Source: DAOMFB01 sp963801475 (GTDB lineage: Bacteria; Acidobacteriota; Thermoanaerobaculia; UBA5066). From it: a stretch of DNA of 64,000 bases. A model generated the notes under the pieces. That model did no database searches. It worked only from the letters and a program-made list of their open reading frames with translations, and had not been told where the DNA came from. Position numbers and translations under genes: made by a program. Position 1 is the first letter of the stretch, and each line of letters begins with the position of its first letter. The stretch lies in NCBI GenBank assembly GCA_963801475.1, contig CAWDEX010000001.1, positions 1,612,001 through 1,676,000 on the forward strand, read 5' to 3'. Positions 33,918 to 41,548 of the stretch are shown piece after piece.

Positions 33918-33923
33918 TAACAT
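33918..33923 (+). promoter_or_regulatory. Candidate -10 (TAACAT) for the first ABC permease
   Basis: TAACAT ends 6 nt before the permease ATG at 33930, in a 40-nt gap after the binding-protein gene. The same hexamer and spacing occur before 48922. Confidence 0.45.
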
Positions 33924-33929
33924 CACCCC

Positions 33930-34898
33930 ATGCTGGCGTACGCGGTGCGGCGTCTCCTCTCGGCGCTCGCCACGCTCTTCGGCGTGGTCACGCTCGTCTT
34001 CATCCTCCTCGCCGCGGCGCCCGGCGATCCGGCCGCCCTCGCCGCGCGAAGTTCGGGCGGACGTCCCGCCTCGCGGGAAGCCGTCGCGGCGTTTCGCCGC
34101 CTTCACGGCCTCGACCAGCCTCTTCCGGTGCAGTTCGCGACGTGGGCGGCTCGCGCCGTCCGGCTCGACCTCGGCCGCTCGTTCCAGGACGGCCGCGACG
34201 TCAGGGAGCGCCTCGCCGCGGCCCTTCCGGCCACCCTCTATCTCAACGGCTGCGCCCTCCTCCTCGCCCTCCTGGCCGCTGTTCCGAGCGGCGTCTCGGC
34301 GGCCCGGAGGCCCGGCGGGCGTTTCGACCGCTTCTCCGGGGCCGTCTTCGACGTTCTGTTCGCGACCCCGTCGTTCGTCCTCGGCCTCGTGCTGCTTCTC
34401 GTCTTCTCGGTGAAGCTCCGCGTCACGCCGCTCTTCTCCGATCCGGCGCTCGGCCCCCTCGGAATCGTCCTGCCGGTGGCGACGCTCGGTCTCGGCGCCG
34501 TGGCCCTTCTGTCACGCTTCGTCCGCGCATGCGTCCGGACGGCGCTCGACGACCCGGCCGCTCTCGCGGCCCGGGCTCGCGGCGAGAGCGGAAGCGGGTC
34601 CGTCCGGAGGGCGCTCCGCCGCTCGGCGGGCGCCTTCTCGGCGCTCGCCGCCGTCCTCGTGCCGTCGCTCGTCACGGGATCGGTCCTCGTCGAGCGTCTC
34701 TTCTCGTGGCCGGGGGCGGGGCGCCTCCTCGCCGATGGCGTCTTCGGGCGCGACGTCCCCGTGGTCCTCGGCCTGACCCTCGTCGCAGGCGGAACCGTGG
34801 TCGTCGCGAGCGTGGTCGGCGATCTCGTCTCGGCCTGGCTCGACCCGAGGCTCCGGGACGCCGGGCGCCTCGAGGCCGCCGGGGGAGGGCGTCCGTGA
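33930..34898 (+). CDS. ABC transporter permease, DppB/OppB type
   Basis: Inner-membrane permease (322 residues, about six helices) of the peptide/nickel ABC family. The N-terminus MLAYAVRRLLSALATLFGVVTLVF and the cytoplasmic coupling loop DDPAALAARARGESG (EAA-like) are characteristic, as is VERLFSWPGAGRLLADGVFGRDVPVV near the C-terminus. It works with the second permease, whose GTG start overlaps its stop, and with the upstream binding lipoprotein. ATPases must come from elsewhere in the genome. The EAA loop is slightly divergent (usual AARAKG). Confidence 0.92.
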   Translation: MLAYAVRRLLSALATLFGVVTLVFILLAAAPGDPAALAARSSGGRPASREAVAAFRRLHGLDQPLPVQFATWAARAVRLDLGRSFQDGRDVRERLAAALPATLYLNGCALLLALLAAVPSGVSAARRPGGRFDRFSGAVFDVLFATPSFVLGLVLLLVFSVKLRVTPLFSDPALGPLGIVLPVATLGLGAVALLSRFVRACVRTALDDPAALAARARGESGSGSVRRALRRSAGAFSALAAVLVPSLVTGSVLVERLFSWPGAGRLLADGVFGRDVPVVLGLTLVAGGTVVVASVVGDLVSAWLDPRLRDAGRLEAAGGGRP

Positions 34899-35764
34899 CG
34901 GCGGGACGCTCCCCGAGCGCGGCGACGGCCGCCGCCGGGCTCCTCGCCGTCGCCTTGACGGCTCTCCTCTCTCCGGTCCTCGCCCGCTCGCGTCCGTGGC
35001 TCGAGACGTCCCGTGGAGAAACCGCCCTCTCCGCTCCCGTCCCGTGGGATCCGGACGCCATCGACCTCGACGAGAGACTCCGTCCGCCGGGGGCCCGCCA
35101 CTGGCTGGGCACCGACGAGCTCGGCCGCGACGTTCTCTCCCGCCTGCTCCACGGCGCCCGGGTCTCGGTCGGAGCGGGGGCCCTCGCGTGCGTCGTCGCG
35201 CTCCTCGCCGGGTCCCTGCTAGGAGCCATGGCCGGCCTCGCCGGGGGGTGGACGGACCGGGGGGTTCTCTTCGTGGTGGAGGTCGTTCAGTCCGTCCCGG
35301 CCCTCGTTCTCGTGGCGGCGCTGGCGGCCTTCCTGCCGCCCTCCTTCTTCCTGGCCGCCCTCCTGATCGGCCTGACCGCCTGGACGGACTCGGCCCGGAT
35401 CGTCCGGGCCGAAGCCCGCCGCCTCCGGAGCGCCCCCTTCGTGGAGGCGGCGCGCGCGGCGGGGGCACCGCGTAGTCGGCTCCTCTTCCGGCACGTCCTC
35501 CCGCACGCGCTCCCGCCCGCCCTCGCGACCGCACCCTACGTGCTGGGCGCCGCCGTTCTCACGGAGGCCGGCCTCTCGTTCCTCGGCCTGGGAACGCCCC
35601 CTCCCGCCGCGTCGTGGGGGCGCTCGCTTGCGGACGCCCGGGACGTCGTCACCACGGCTCCCTGGTGCGTCCTTCCCCCCGCCGTCGCGCTGGTGCTTCT
35701 GGTTCTCTCCGCGCGCCGGCTGGGGGACGCCCTGGCCGAGCGGTCTAGAATCAGTTCTTCGTGA
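34895..35764 (+). CDS. ABC transporter permease, DppC/OppC type
   Basis: Second inner-membrane permease (289 residues). Typical DppC features: an N-terminal helix followed by a periplasmic segment with HWLGTDELGRDVLSRLLHGARVSV, a coupling loop APFVEAARAAGAPRSRLLFRHVLP, and FLGLGTPPPAASWGRSLADAR near the C-terminus. The GTG at 34895 overlaps the dppB-like stop (GTGA); the longer upstream frame is a shadow. Its own stop overlaps the coaD GTG, so a metabolic housekeeping gene is coupled to the end of this transport operon. Confidence 0.93.
   Translation: MTAGRSPSAATAAAGLLAVALTALLSPVLARSRPWLETSRGETALSAPVPWDPDAIDLDERLRPPGARHWLGTDELGRDVLSRLLHGARVSVGAGALACVVALLAGSLLGAMAGLAGGWTDRGVLFVVEVVQSVPALVLVAALAAFLPPSFFLAALLIGLTAWTDSARIVRAEARRLRSAPFVEAARAAGAPRSRLLFRHVLPHALPPALATAPYVLGAAVLTEAGLSFLGLGTPPPAASWGRSLADARDVVTTAPWCVLPPAVALVLLVLSARRLGDALAERSRISSS
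35746..35751 (+). promoter_or_regulatory. -10 element TAGAAT for coaD
   Basis: TAGAAT inside the 3' end of the upstream permease gene ends 9 nt before the coaD GTG at 35761. It gives coaD a possible private, leaderless transcript besides the operon message. Confidence 0.5.
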
Positions 35765-36249
35765 AGCGCGTCGCCGTCTACCCCGGTTCGTTCGATCCGA
35801 TGACGAACGGCCACGTCGACCTGATCCAGCGCGGCTGCCACATCTTCGACCGGGTCGTCGTGGCAGTTCTCAAGAACGCCGAGAAGGCGCCGCTCTTCGA
35901 CGTGGAGAAGCGGGTCGCGATGATCCACGCCATCTTCCGCCGGGAGCCGAAGGTCTCCGTGAAGGCGTTCTCGGGACTTCTCGTCTCCTTCGTCCGCGAG
36001 GAAAGAGCGCACGTCGTCGTCCGGGGCCTTCGCGTCGTGTCGGACTTCGAGTACGAGTTCCAGATGGCCCTCATGAACCGGCGGCTCGATCCGGAGGTCG
36101 AGACGATCTTCCTGACGCCCAAGGAAGAGCTCTCCTACATCTCCAGCCGACTCGTCAAGCAGGTCCACGAACTGGGCGGGGACGTCTCCGGTCTCGTCCC
36201 GCCGCTCGTCCTCCGCGCGCTCGAGAAGAAAGTGCCCCGGCGGGCCTGA
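35761..36249 (+). CDS. coaD: Phosphopantetheine adenylyltransferase
   Basis: Cytoplasmic enzyme (162 residues) of coenzyme A synthesis; it adenylylates 4'-phosphopantetheine. It has the nucleotidyltransferase T/HxGH motif as YPGSFDPMTNGHVDLIQR, the phosphopantetheine site LVSFVREERAHVVVRGLRVVSDFEYE (in parts) and the ATP loop SYISSRLVKQVHELGGDVSG. The GTG start overlaps the stop of the ABC permease gene. It is convergent with a thioesterase gene with only 5 nt between stops. Confidence 0.97.
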   Translation: MKRVAVYPGSFDPMTNGHVDLIQRGCHIFDRVVVAVLKNAEKAPLFDVEKRVAMIHAIFRREPKVSVKAFSGLLVSFVREERAHVVVRGLRVVSDFEYEFQMALMNRRLDPEVETIFLTPKEELSYISSRLVKQVHELGGDVSGLVPPLVLRALEKKVPRRA

Positions 36250-36254
36250 GGAGC

Positions 36255-36671
36255 CTACCGGCCGGCGAAGGCGCGGAAGGCTTCGGCGACGCCTGCGGGT
36301 ACGAGCCGCGGCCTTCCTTCGCCGTCTACGAATATGTGATGCGTCTCGCCTTCCGTCCCGAGCGATCCGTCGGGCAGGACGACCTCGTAGAGGAACGTGC
36401 AGCCCCGGCTCTTCATCCGGCCGAAGCGCGTCCGGACGGTGACGACGTCGCCGTATCGGGCGGCCTTCCGGAAGCGCGCACTGACCCCGGTGACGGCGAT
36501 CAAGATCCCCTCGGACTCCATGCGTGGATAGGGATACCCGGCGGCCTCGCAGTAGTCGGTCCGGCCCACCTCGAACCAGACGATGTAGTTCGCGTGGTAG
36601 ACGATCCGCTGGGCGTCCGTCTCCGCGTAGCGGACCCTGACCCTGGACTCGACGACCGGACCCGTTTCCAT
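36255..36671 (-). CDS. YbgC/FadM-type acyl-CoA thioesterase (hot-dog fold)
   Basis: Small thioesterase (138 residues) that hydrolyses acyl-CoA esters. The 4-hydroxybenzoyl-CoA thioesterase/YbgC signature is clear: VRYAETDAQRIVYHANYIVWFEVGRTDY, in parts, with the catalytic Asp in ETD; then GVSARFRKAARYGDVVTV. The ATG at 36671 follows GGGAGGCGCC. YbgC often belongs to tol operons; here it lies about 8 kb from tolQ, beside pabB. Its promoter region is shared with pabB on the other strand. Confidence 0.92.
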   Translation of the reverse strand: METGPVVESRVRVRYAETDAQRIVYHANYIVWFEVGRTDYCEAAGYPYPRMESEGILIAVTGVSARFRKAARYGDVVTVRTRFGRMKSRGCTFLYEVVLPDGSLGTEGETHHIFVDGEGRPRLVPAGVAEAFRAFAGR

Positions 36672-36686
36672 GGCGCCTCCCGCGCC

Positions 36687-36694
36687 TAGACTAG
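36687..36694. promoter_or_regulatory. Overlapping divergent -10 elements for pabB and the thioesterase
   Basis: The near-palindrome CTAGACTAG gives TAGACT on the plus strand (36687-36692, 7 nt before the pabB GTG at 36700) and TAGTCT on the minus strand (36694-36689, 17 nt before the thioesterase ATG at 36671). Both promoters share the 28-bp intergenic region, so RNA polymerase could occupy only one at a time. Confidence 0.5.
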
Positions 36695-36699
36695 CCGAC

Positions 36700-37884
36700 G
36701 TGGGGTTGCGGGCACGATTGACTGGCGACGGCTGGGCGATCGCCACGCCGCTTTTCTTCGAAGGTGAAGAGGGACGGATACAGGCCGACGAGCCGGAGCA
36801 GCTCGGGGCTCTCATCTCCTCGCTGGACGGTGTCGCGGCCTCGAAGGATCCGGACCTGATCGCCGTCGGATTTATCACCTACGAGGCGGGAGTCCTCCTG
36901 GAAGGGTCGACGCCCCTCTTCCGTCGGCCCGAGGGGACGCCCCTTGCCGCTTTTGGCGTTTACAGGATCCGAAACGCCGCGCGAGGCACGGCGGCATCTC
37001 CCGAGGCCCGATTCACTTTCGAAGAAGGTCCCCGGGCGACGCCACAGGCGTCGCTGCCGCTCCAGGACTGGGCGAGAGGCGTCGAGACGATCCGCGGCGG
37101 CATCTCCCGGGGGGACGTCTATCAGGTGAACCTCACGCGCCGGACGCGCCACAGCGCGAGCGCGGACCCGGTGGCCCTCGCCGCCGCCCTCTTCCGGGAG
37201 AACCCCGTCCCGTACGCGGTCACGCTCGCCGGGGACGACTGGGCCGTCGTGTCCAACTCGCCGGAGCTGTTTCTCGACGTCGACCTGACGGCGCGCCGCG
37301 CCGCCAGCGCGCCAATCAAGGGAACCGTCGCGCGGGGCTTGACGGTCGAGGATGACGAGGCGGCCAAGCGGAGGCTTCTCGACTCGGCCAAGGACGCGGC
37401 GGAGCACGTGATGATCGTCGACCTGATCCGGAACGACCTCGGGCGCGTCGCGGTGCCGGGCGGGGTCCGGGTGGAACGGCTCGGCTCGCTCCGCAGCTTC
37501 CGCCATCTCCACCATCTCGAGTCCCTCGTGGCGGCTCGTCTCGCGGCGGGAGTCCGGCTGTCGGACATCCTCCGGGTCACGTTGCCCGGGGGGTCCATCA
37601 CGGGGGCGCCGAAGCGGGCGGCGCTCGGCTTCATCCGGCGGACCGAGCCGTGCGCGAGAGGCGCCTACACGGGAGCGGCCGGTTTCGTCCGCGGGGACGG
37701 GCGGGCGGTCTTCAACGTGGCGATCCGGACCGCCATCGTCCACGGGGGATTCGTGGACTATCACGCCGGGGGCGGGATCGTCTGGGACTCGGACCCGACG
37801 GCCGAATGGGCCGAGGTGGAGACGAAATCCCGGGAATTCGAGGCGCTCGTCGGGAGCGGTTCAGGAGGAGAATCGGACCGATGA
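36700..37884 (+). CDS. pabB: Aminodeoxychorismate synthase component I
   Basis: Chorismate-binding enzyme (about 394 residues) that aminates chorismate to 4-amino-4-deoxychorismate for folate. It carries the PabB-type PIKGT motif (SAPIKGTVARG, with the Lys that distinguishes it from anthranilate synthase), DLIRNDLGRVAVPGGVRV, and LPGGSITGAPKRAALGFI. The GTG at 36700 (VGLRARLTGDGW) is chosen because a TAGACT -10 ends 7 nt before it; an ATG at 36670 would overlap the divergent thioesterase start. pabC follows with an ATGA overlap. The glutaminase subunit PabA is not in the window. Confidence 0.93.
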   Translation: MGLRARLTGDGWAIATPLFFEGEEGRIQADEPEQLGALISSLDGVAASKDPDLIAVGFITYEAGVLLEGSTPLFRRPEGTPLAAFGVYRIRNAARGTAASPEARFTFEEGPRATPQASLPLQDWARGVETIRGGISRGDVYQVNLTRRTRHSASADPVALAAALFRENPVPYAVTLAGDDWAVVSNSPELFLDVDLTARRAASAPIKGTVARGLTVEDDEAAKRRLLDSAKDAAEHVMIVDLIRNDLGRVAVPGGVRVERLGSLRSFRHLHHLESLVAARLAAGVRLSDILRVTLPGGSITGAPKRAALGFIRRTEPCARGAYTGAAGFVRGDGRAVFNVAIRTAIVHGGFVDYHAGGGIVWDSDPTAEWAEVETKSREFEALVGSGSGGESDR

Positions 37885-38669
37885 GCCGGCCCTCCGACGT
37901 TCCGTTCAACGCCCCGGCGGTCGAGCGCGGTATGGGCTTTTTCGAGACCGTCCTCCTCGTCGGGCGTCGCGCGGTCCTCTGGAAGCCCCACCTGGCACGG
38001 CTCTACGGAACCCTTCGCCATTTCGGGTTCCCGGAGCCGGATCTTCCGTCTCTCGAAGCGTCCGCGCGAGCTGCCGCGGACGAGGCGGCCCTCCCGCCCC
38101 GGGAGGAGCGCGGGCTGCGCCTGGCCTGGATCGCGACGGGACCCGATCTCGAGCAACCGTCGTCGTGGCGTCTCGACGTCTCCGTGCGTCCGATTCCCGA
38201 GTCGACGCTGGCCCGGCGGACCGGGTCCCGCGCCGTGACCCTCCGCGCGGACCTCCGGCGGGACACGCCGGACGTCAAGTCCACGAGTTACTTCGCCGCG
38301 GTCGCCGGCCTCCGGATCGCCCGCCGGGCCGGGGGGGACGAAGGGCTCTTCACGGCGCCTGACGGCAGCTACCTGGAAGGGACGGCGACCTCCCTGATCG
38401 CCTGGAACGGCGGGACGCCGGCCCGGGCCCCGAACGGCGCCCTCCCGAGCGTCACCTCCGCGGTCTTCCTCGAAGGGGGCCAGGGCGACGTCCCCCTGAC
38501 CGCCGACGTCCTCCGTCGGGGCGCCCTTCTCTGCGGCTCTCTCACGCTCGCGGTTCCCGTGGTCGCCCTGGACGGAGCGCCGTGCTCCGTTCCGGAGGCG
38601 ATGACCGCCCGGATCCGCGACTTCAACCGGCGGCTTCTCTCCGACCCGCAGCTCGGCACGATGCTGTAG
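37881..38669 (+). CDS. pabC: 4-amino-4-deoxychorismate lyase (class IV aminotransferase fold)
   Basis: PLP enzyme (262 residues) converting aminodeoxychorismate to p-aminobenzoate and pyruvate. Family signs: ERGMGFFETVLLVG near the N-terminus, HLARLYGTLRHFG, the cofactor Lys in DVKSTSYFAAV, and LEGTATSLIAW. It overlaps pabB (ATGA) and has AGGAGGAG upstream, which fixes both start and role; class IV relatives such as branched-chain or D-amino acid transaminases are much less likely in this context. Some motif positions are divergent. Confidence 0.88.
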   Translation: MSRPSDVPFNAPAVERGMGFFETVLLVGRRAVLWKPHLARLYGTLRHFGFPEPDLPSLEASARAAADEAALPPREERGLRLAWIATGPDLEQPSSWRLDVSVRPIPESTLARRTGSRAVTLRADLRRDTPDVKSTSYFAAVAGLRIARRAGGDEGLFTAPDGSYLEGTATSLIAWNGGTPARAPNGALPSVTSAVFLEGGQGDVPLTADVLRRGALLCGSLTLAVPVVALDGAPCSVPEAMTARIRDFNRRLLSDPQLGTML

Positions 38670-38694
38670 CGGCGCCGGCGGAGCGGGCCGCGAG

Positions 38695-38700
38695 TAGACT
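38695..38700 (+). promoter_or_regulatory. -10 element TAGACT for the SDR gene
   Basis: TAGACT ends 7 nt before the ATG at 38708. The 38-nt gap after pabC contains no Shine-Dalgarno. Confidence 0.55.
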
Positions 38701-38707
38701 GAAAACG

Positions 38708-39829
38708 ATGGCCACCAAACGCTCCCGCCCCACCCCGTCCCGTCCCGCCAGCACGATCCTCTTCACCGGCTTCCCCGGCTTCATCGGCGCCCGTCTCATC
38801 CCGCGCCTCCTGGAGCTCCGACCCAACGCCCGTTTCGCCTGCCTCGTCCAGGAGAAGTTCCTCGCGGCCGCGCGCGCGGCGGTCGACGCCATGGCCGCGG
38901 CCCATCCCGCCACCAGGGGGAGGCTCGACCTCGTCATGGGCGACATCACGGCCCCGGGCCTCGGCCTGGGGCAGAGCGAGGCGAGAAAGCTGCGGCAGGG
39001 CCTCACCGGCTGCTACCACCTCGCGGCCGTCTACGACCTTTCGGTCGCCCGCGACCTCGCCCTCCGGATCAACGTCGAGGGGACGCGGAACGTCCTCGAG
39101 TTCCTCGGCGACGCCCCGCACTTCCGGCGGCTGGACTACGTCTCGACGGCTTACGTTTCGGGGACGGCCGTGGGCACCTTCCGCGAGACCGACCTCGACG
39201 TCGGACAGAGCTTCAAGAACCACTACGAGGAGACGAAGTTCCTGGCCGAGGTCGCCGTGAACGAGAGCGGCCTGCCGAGCGCGATCTACCGTCCGGGGAT
39301 CGTCGTCGGCGACTCGGGAACGGGGGAGACCGCCAAGTTCGACGGTCCCTACTTCGCCCTGAACGCGATGAACATCCTCCCGTCGCCCGGGCTCTTCATC
39401 CGGATCGGCGAGGGGACGGCCGAGGTGAACCTCGCTCCCGTCGACTTCGTCCTCGAGGCGATCGCCCGGCTCTCGACGTGGGACGGGGCGAAGGGAAAGA
39501 CCTACCACCTGACCGACCCCGCGCCCCGGACCGCCCTCGAGATCGCCGACCTCCTCGCGAAGTCGATCGGCAAGTCGTTCGTCTTCCTCCCGGTCCCGCT
39601 GCCCCTCGCCAAGCTCGTCTTCGCGGTGCCGCAGGTACCCCAGTTCCTCGGCATGCCGTCGCAGACGCTCGACTACTTCGACCATCCCGTTCACTACGAC
39701 GCCTCCCAGGCGACTCGCGACCTGGCGCGCTTCGGCGTCTCCTGCCCGCCCTTCGCCGACTACGTCCAGACGCTCGTGGCGTTCTGGAAGAAGAAGAAGA
39801 GCGAGATCACCCGGGGGGCGATGGTGTGA
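38708..39829 (+). CDS. Extended SDR-family NAD(P)-dependent reductase (fatty acyl-CoA reductase/epimerase-like)
   Basis: Rossmann-fold protein of 373 residues. The N-terminal cofactor loop is TGFPGFIGARLIPRLLE, as in the NAD_binding_4 (male-sterility/thioester reductase) branch, with GDITAPGLGLG, the active-site YEETKFLAE (YxxxK) and YRPGIVVGDSGTGET. The C-terminal part resembles substrate-binding regions of extended SDRs. It overlaps an aldehyde dehydrogenase gene (GTGA), so an acyl/alcohol/aldehyde conversion is plausible, but sugar or sterol substrates cannot be excluded. Confidence 0.82.
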   Translation: MATKRSRPTPSRPASTILFTGFPGFIGARLIPRLLELRPNARFACLVQEKFLAAARAAVDAMAAAHPATRGRLDLVMGDITAPGLGLGQSEARKLRQGLTGCYHLAAVYDLSVARDLALRINVEGTRNVLEFLGDAPHFRRLDYVSTAYVSGTAVGTFRETDLDVGQSFKNHYEETKFLAEVAVNESGLPSAIYRPGIVVGDSGTGETAKFDGPYFALNAMNILPSPGLFIRIGEGTAEVNLAPVDFVLEAIARLSTWDGAKGKTYHLTDPAPRTALEIADLLAKSIGKSFVFLPVPLPLAKLVFAVPQVPQFLGMPSQTLDYFDHPVHYDASQATRDLARFGVSCPPFADYVQTLVAFWKKKKSEITRGAMV

Positions 39830-41475
39830 AACAGCGGTTCGTGACCCACAACGCCTCGATCATCGACGGACAGGACGTGCCGACCGGCCGGACGGTCCCG
39901 GCGATCCGTCCGTCGACCGGCGAGCCGTTCGCCGAGGTGCAGCGCGCGGGCGCGGCGGAGATCGACGCCGCCGTCGCGGCGGCCGCCAAGGCGTTCCGCC
40001 CGTGGTCGGGCACGTCGTTCGCCCAGCGACGGAAGCACCTCGGAAAGCTCCTCGAGGTCGTGCGCAAGAGCCACCAGGAGATCGAGCGTCTCATCGCCAT
40101 CGAACAGGGCAAGCCGATCGGCGAGGCGCGGGCCGTCGACATCGTGCCGGCCGCCGACACCCTTCGCTACCTCGCGCGCAACCTGTCCGATCTCCTCTCC
40201 CCGCGCTCCGTCGACTACGCGCAGATCCTCTTCGCCCACAAGGAGGCGTCGTTCCGGTTCGACCCGCTCGGCGTCATCGCGGTCGTCACGCCGTGGAACT
40301 TCCCGTTCGCCATTCCGATGGTCGAGATCGCGGCGTGCCTCGCGGCCGGAAACACCGTCGTCCTGAAGCCGGCCTCGGCGACCGCCCTCACGGGCGTTCT
40401 CATCGGAGACCTCTGCCGACGCGCGGGGATTCCACCCGGCGTCGTGAACGTCGTGACGGCGGGGGGAGCCGACAGCGACCGGCTCGTCTCGCATCCCGGG
40501 ATCGCCAAGATCCTCTTCACCGGATCGGTGGAGACGGGACAGCATGTTCTCCGGACGGCAGCGTCGAACCTGACGGGTTCGGTCCTCGAGCTCGGCGGGA
40601 AGGACCCCTCGATCGTCGTAGCCGACGCGGACCTCGACCGCGCGGCGGCCGGCATCGTCTGGGCCGCCTTCATGAACTCCGGCCAGGCCTGCGGCTCCGT
40701 CGAGCGGGTCTACGTCGAGAAGAGCGTGGCGTCGGAGTTCATCGCGAAGGTCGTGGCGCGGACGAAGGCGCTCCGCGTCGGCGACCCGACGGCCGAGGCG
40801 ACCGACATGGGGCCCATGACGACGCCCGACCAGCGGGCCCTCGTCGAGGAGCACGTGGCGGACGCCGTCGCCAGGGGGGCGCAGCTCCTCCACGGCGGCG
40901 AGCGCCCGTCGGCCAAGGGGTTCTGGTTCCCGCCGACCGTCCTGACGAACGTCCATCACGGTATGCGCGGCATGCGCGAGGAGACGTTCGGGCCGACGCT
41001 CCCGATCCAGGTCGTCGAGAGCCTCGACGAGGCGATCGCCTTGGCCAACGACTCCGACTTCGGCCTGACCGCGTCGGGGTGGACACGCTCGCGCCGGACC
41101 GCCGAGCGCCTCGTCGCCGAGCTCGCCGCCGGGACGGTGACGATCAACGATCACCTCTTCTCCTTCGGCGAACCGACCGCGAGCTGGGGAGGCATCAAGA
41201 AGTCGGGGCTCGGCCGGAGCCACGCCATCTACGGCCTCTTCGAGCTGGTCAACGTCAAGCACGTCAGCATGGACATGGGTTCGGCCCCGGCGATGCCGTG
41301 GTGGTACCCCTACGACGGGGCCTTTCAGAAGTTCACACGGCGCGCCTTCGGCACGCTCTACGCGAAGGACCCGCGGACGAAGATCCCCGAGGCGCTCGGC
41401 CTCATGGGAAGCGGCCGTTTCTTCGGCTACGTGAAACTGTCGACGCTGGCCCGGGGGATCGGAAAAGTTCTCTGA
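39826..41475 (+). CDS. Aldehyde dehydrogenase coupled to the SDR gene
   Basis: Aldehyde dehydrogenase of 549 residues. Motifs in order: VTPWNFPFAIP (oxyanion Asn), FTGSVETG (cofactor), LELGGKDPS (general base Glu) and NSGQACGSVER (nucleophile Cys), then SFGEPTASWGGIKKSGLGRSH. The last about 60 residues (after MPWWYPYDG) extend beyond most family members and may pack at a membrane or dimer surface. The GTG start overlaps the SDR stop, so the two are translated together, suggesting a reductase/dehydrogenase pair on one lipid-derived or aromatic aldehyde. This protein is clearly distinct from the aldehyde dehydrogenase at 4470-5996. Confidence 0.92.
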   Translation: MKQRFVTHNASIIDGQDVPTGRTVPAIRPSTGEPFAEVQRAGAAEIDAAVAAAAKAFRPWSGTSFAQRRKHLGKLLEVVRKSHQEIERLIAIEQGKPIGEARAVDIVPAADTLRYLARNLSDLLSPRSVDYAQILFAHKEASFRFDPLGVIAVVTPWNFPFAIPMVEIAACLAAGNTVVLKPASATALTGVLIGDLCRRAGIPPGVVNVVTAGGADSDRLVSHPGIAKILFTGSVETGQHVLRTAASNLTGSVLELGGKDPSIVVADADLDRAAAGIVWAAFMNSGQACGSVERVYVEKSVASEFIAKVVARTKALRVGDPTAEATDMGPMTTPDQRALVEEHVADAVARGAQLLHGGERPSAKGFWFPPTVLTNVHHGMRGMREETFGPTLPIQVVESLDEAIALANDSDFGLTASGWTRSRRTAERLVAELAAGTVTINDHLFSFGEPTASWGGIKKSGLGRSHAIYGLFELVNVKHVSMDMGSAPAMPWWYPYDGAFQKFTRRAFGTLYAKDPRTKIPEALGLMGSGRFFGYVKLSTLARGIGKVL

Positions 41476-41509
41476 AGATCTAGACCGACCCGCGGCGCCC
41501 CCCGAGCCC

Positions 41510-41527
41510 TGAGATAATCTCTCAAGA
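41510..41527 (+). promoter_or_regulatory. Operator-like motif and -10 (GATAAT) for kinase 2
   Basis: GAGAT-N4-TCTCAAGA at 41511-41527 with dyad TGAGA-N5-TCTCA (41510-41524), matching the motif at the kinase 1 promoter. It contains GATAAT (41513-41518), a plausible -10 that would start transcription near 41525, about 24 nt before the GTG. Confidence 0.45.
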
Positions 41528-41548
41528 GAAAAGACGAAACAGGTTACG

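Noticed and set aside
41490..41510. GGCGCCCCCCGAGCCC before kinase 2 resembling the right block of the palindrome
   Set aside because: No left arm and only partial identity; coincidence in GC-rich DNA is enough.
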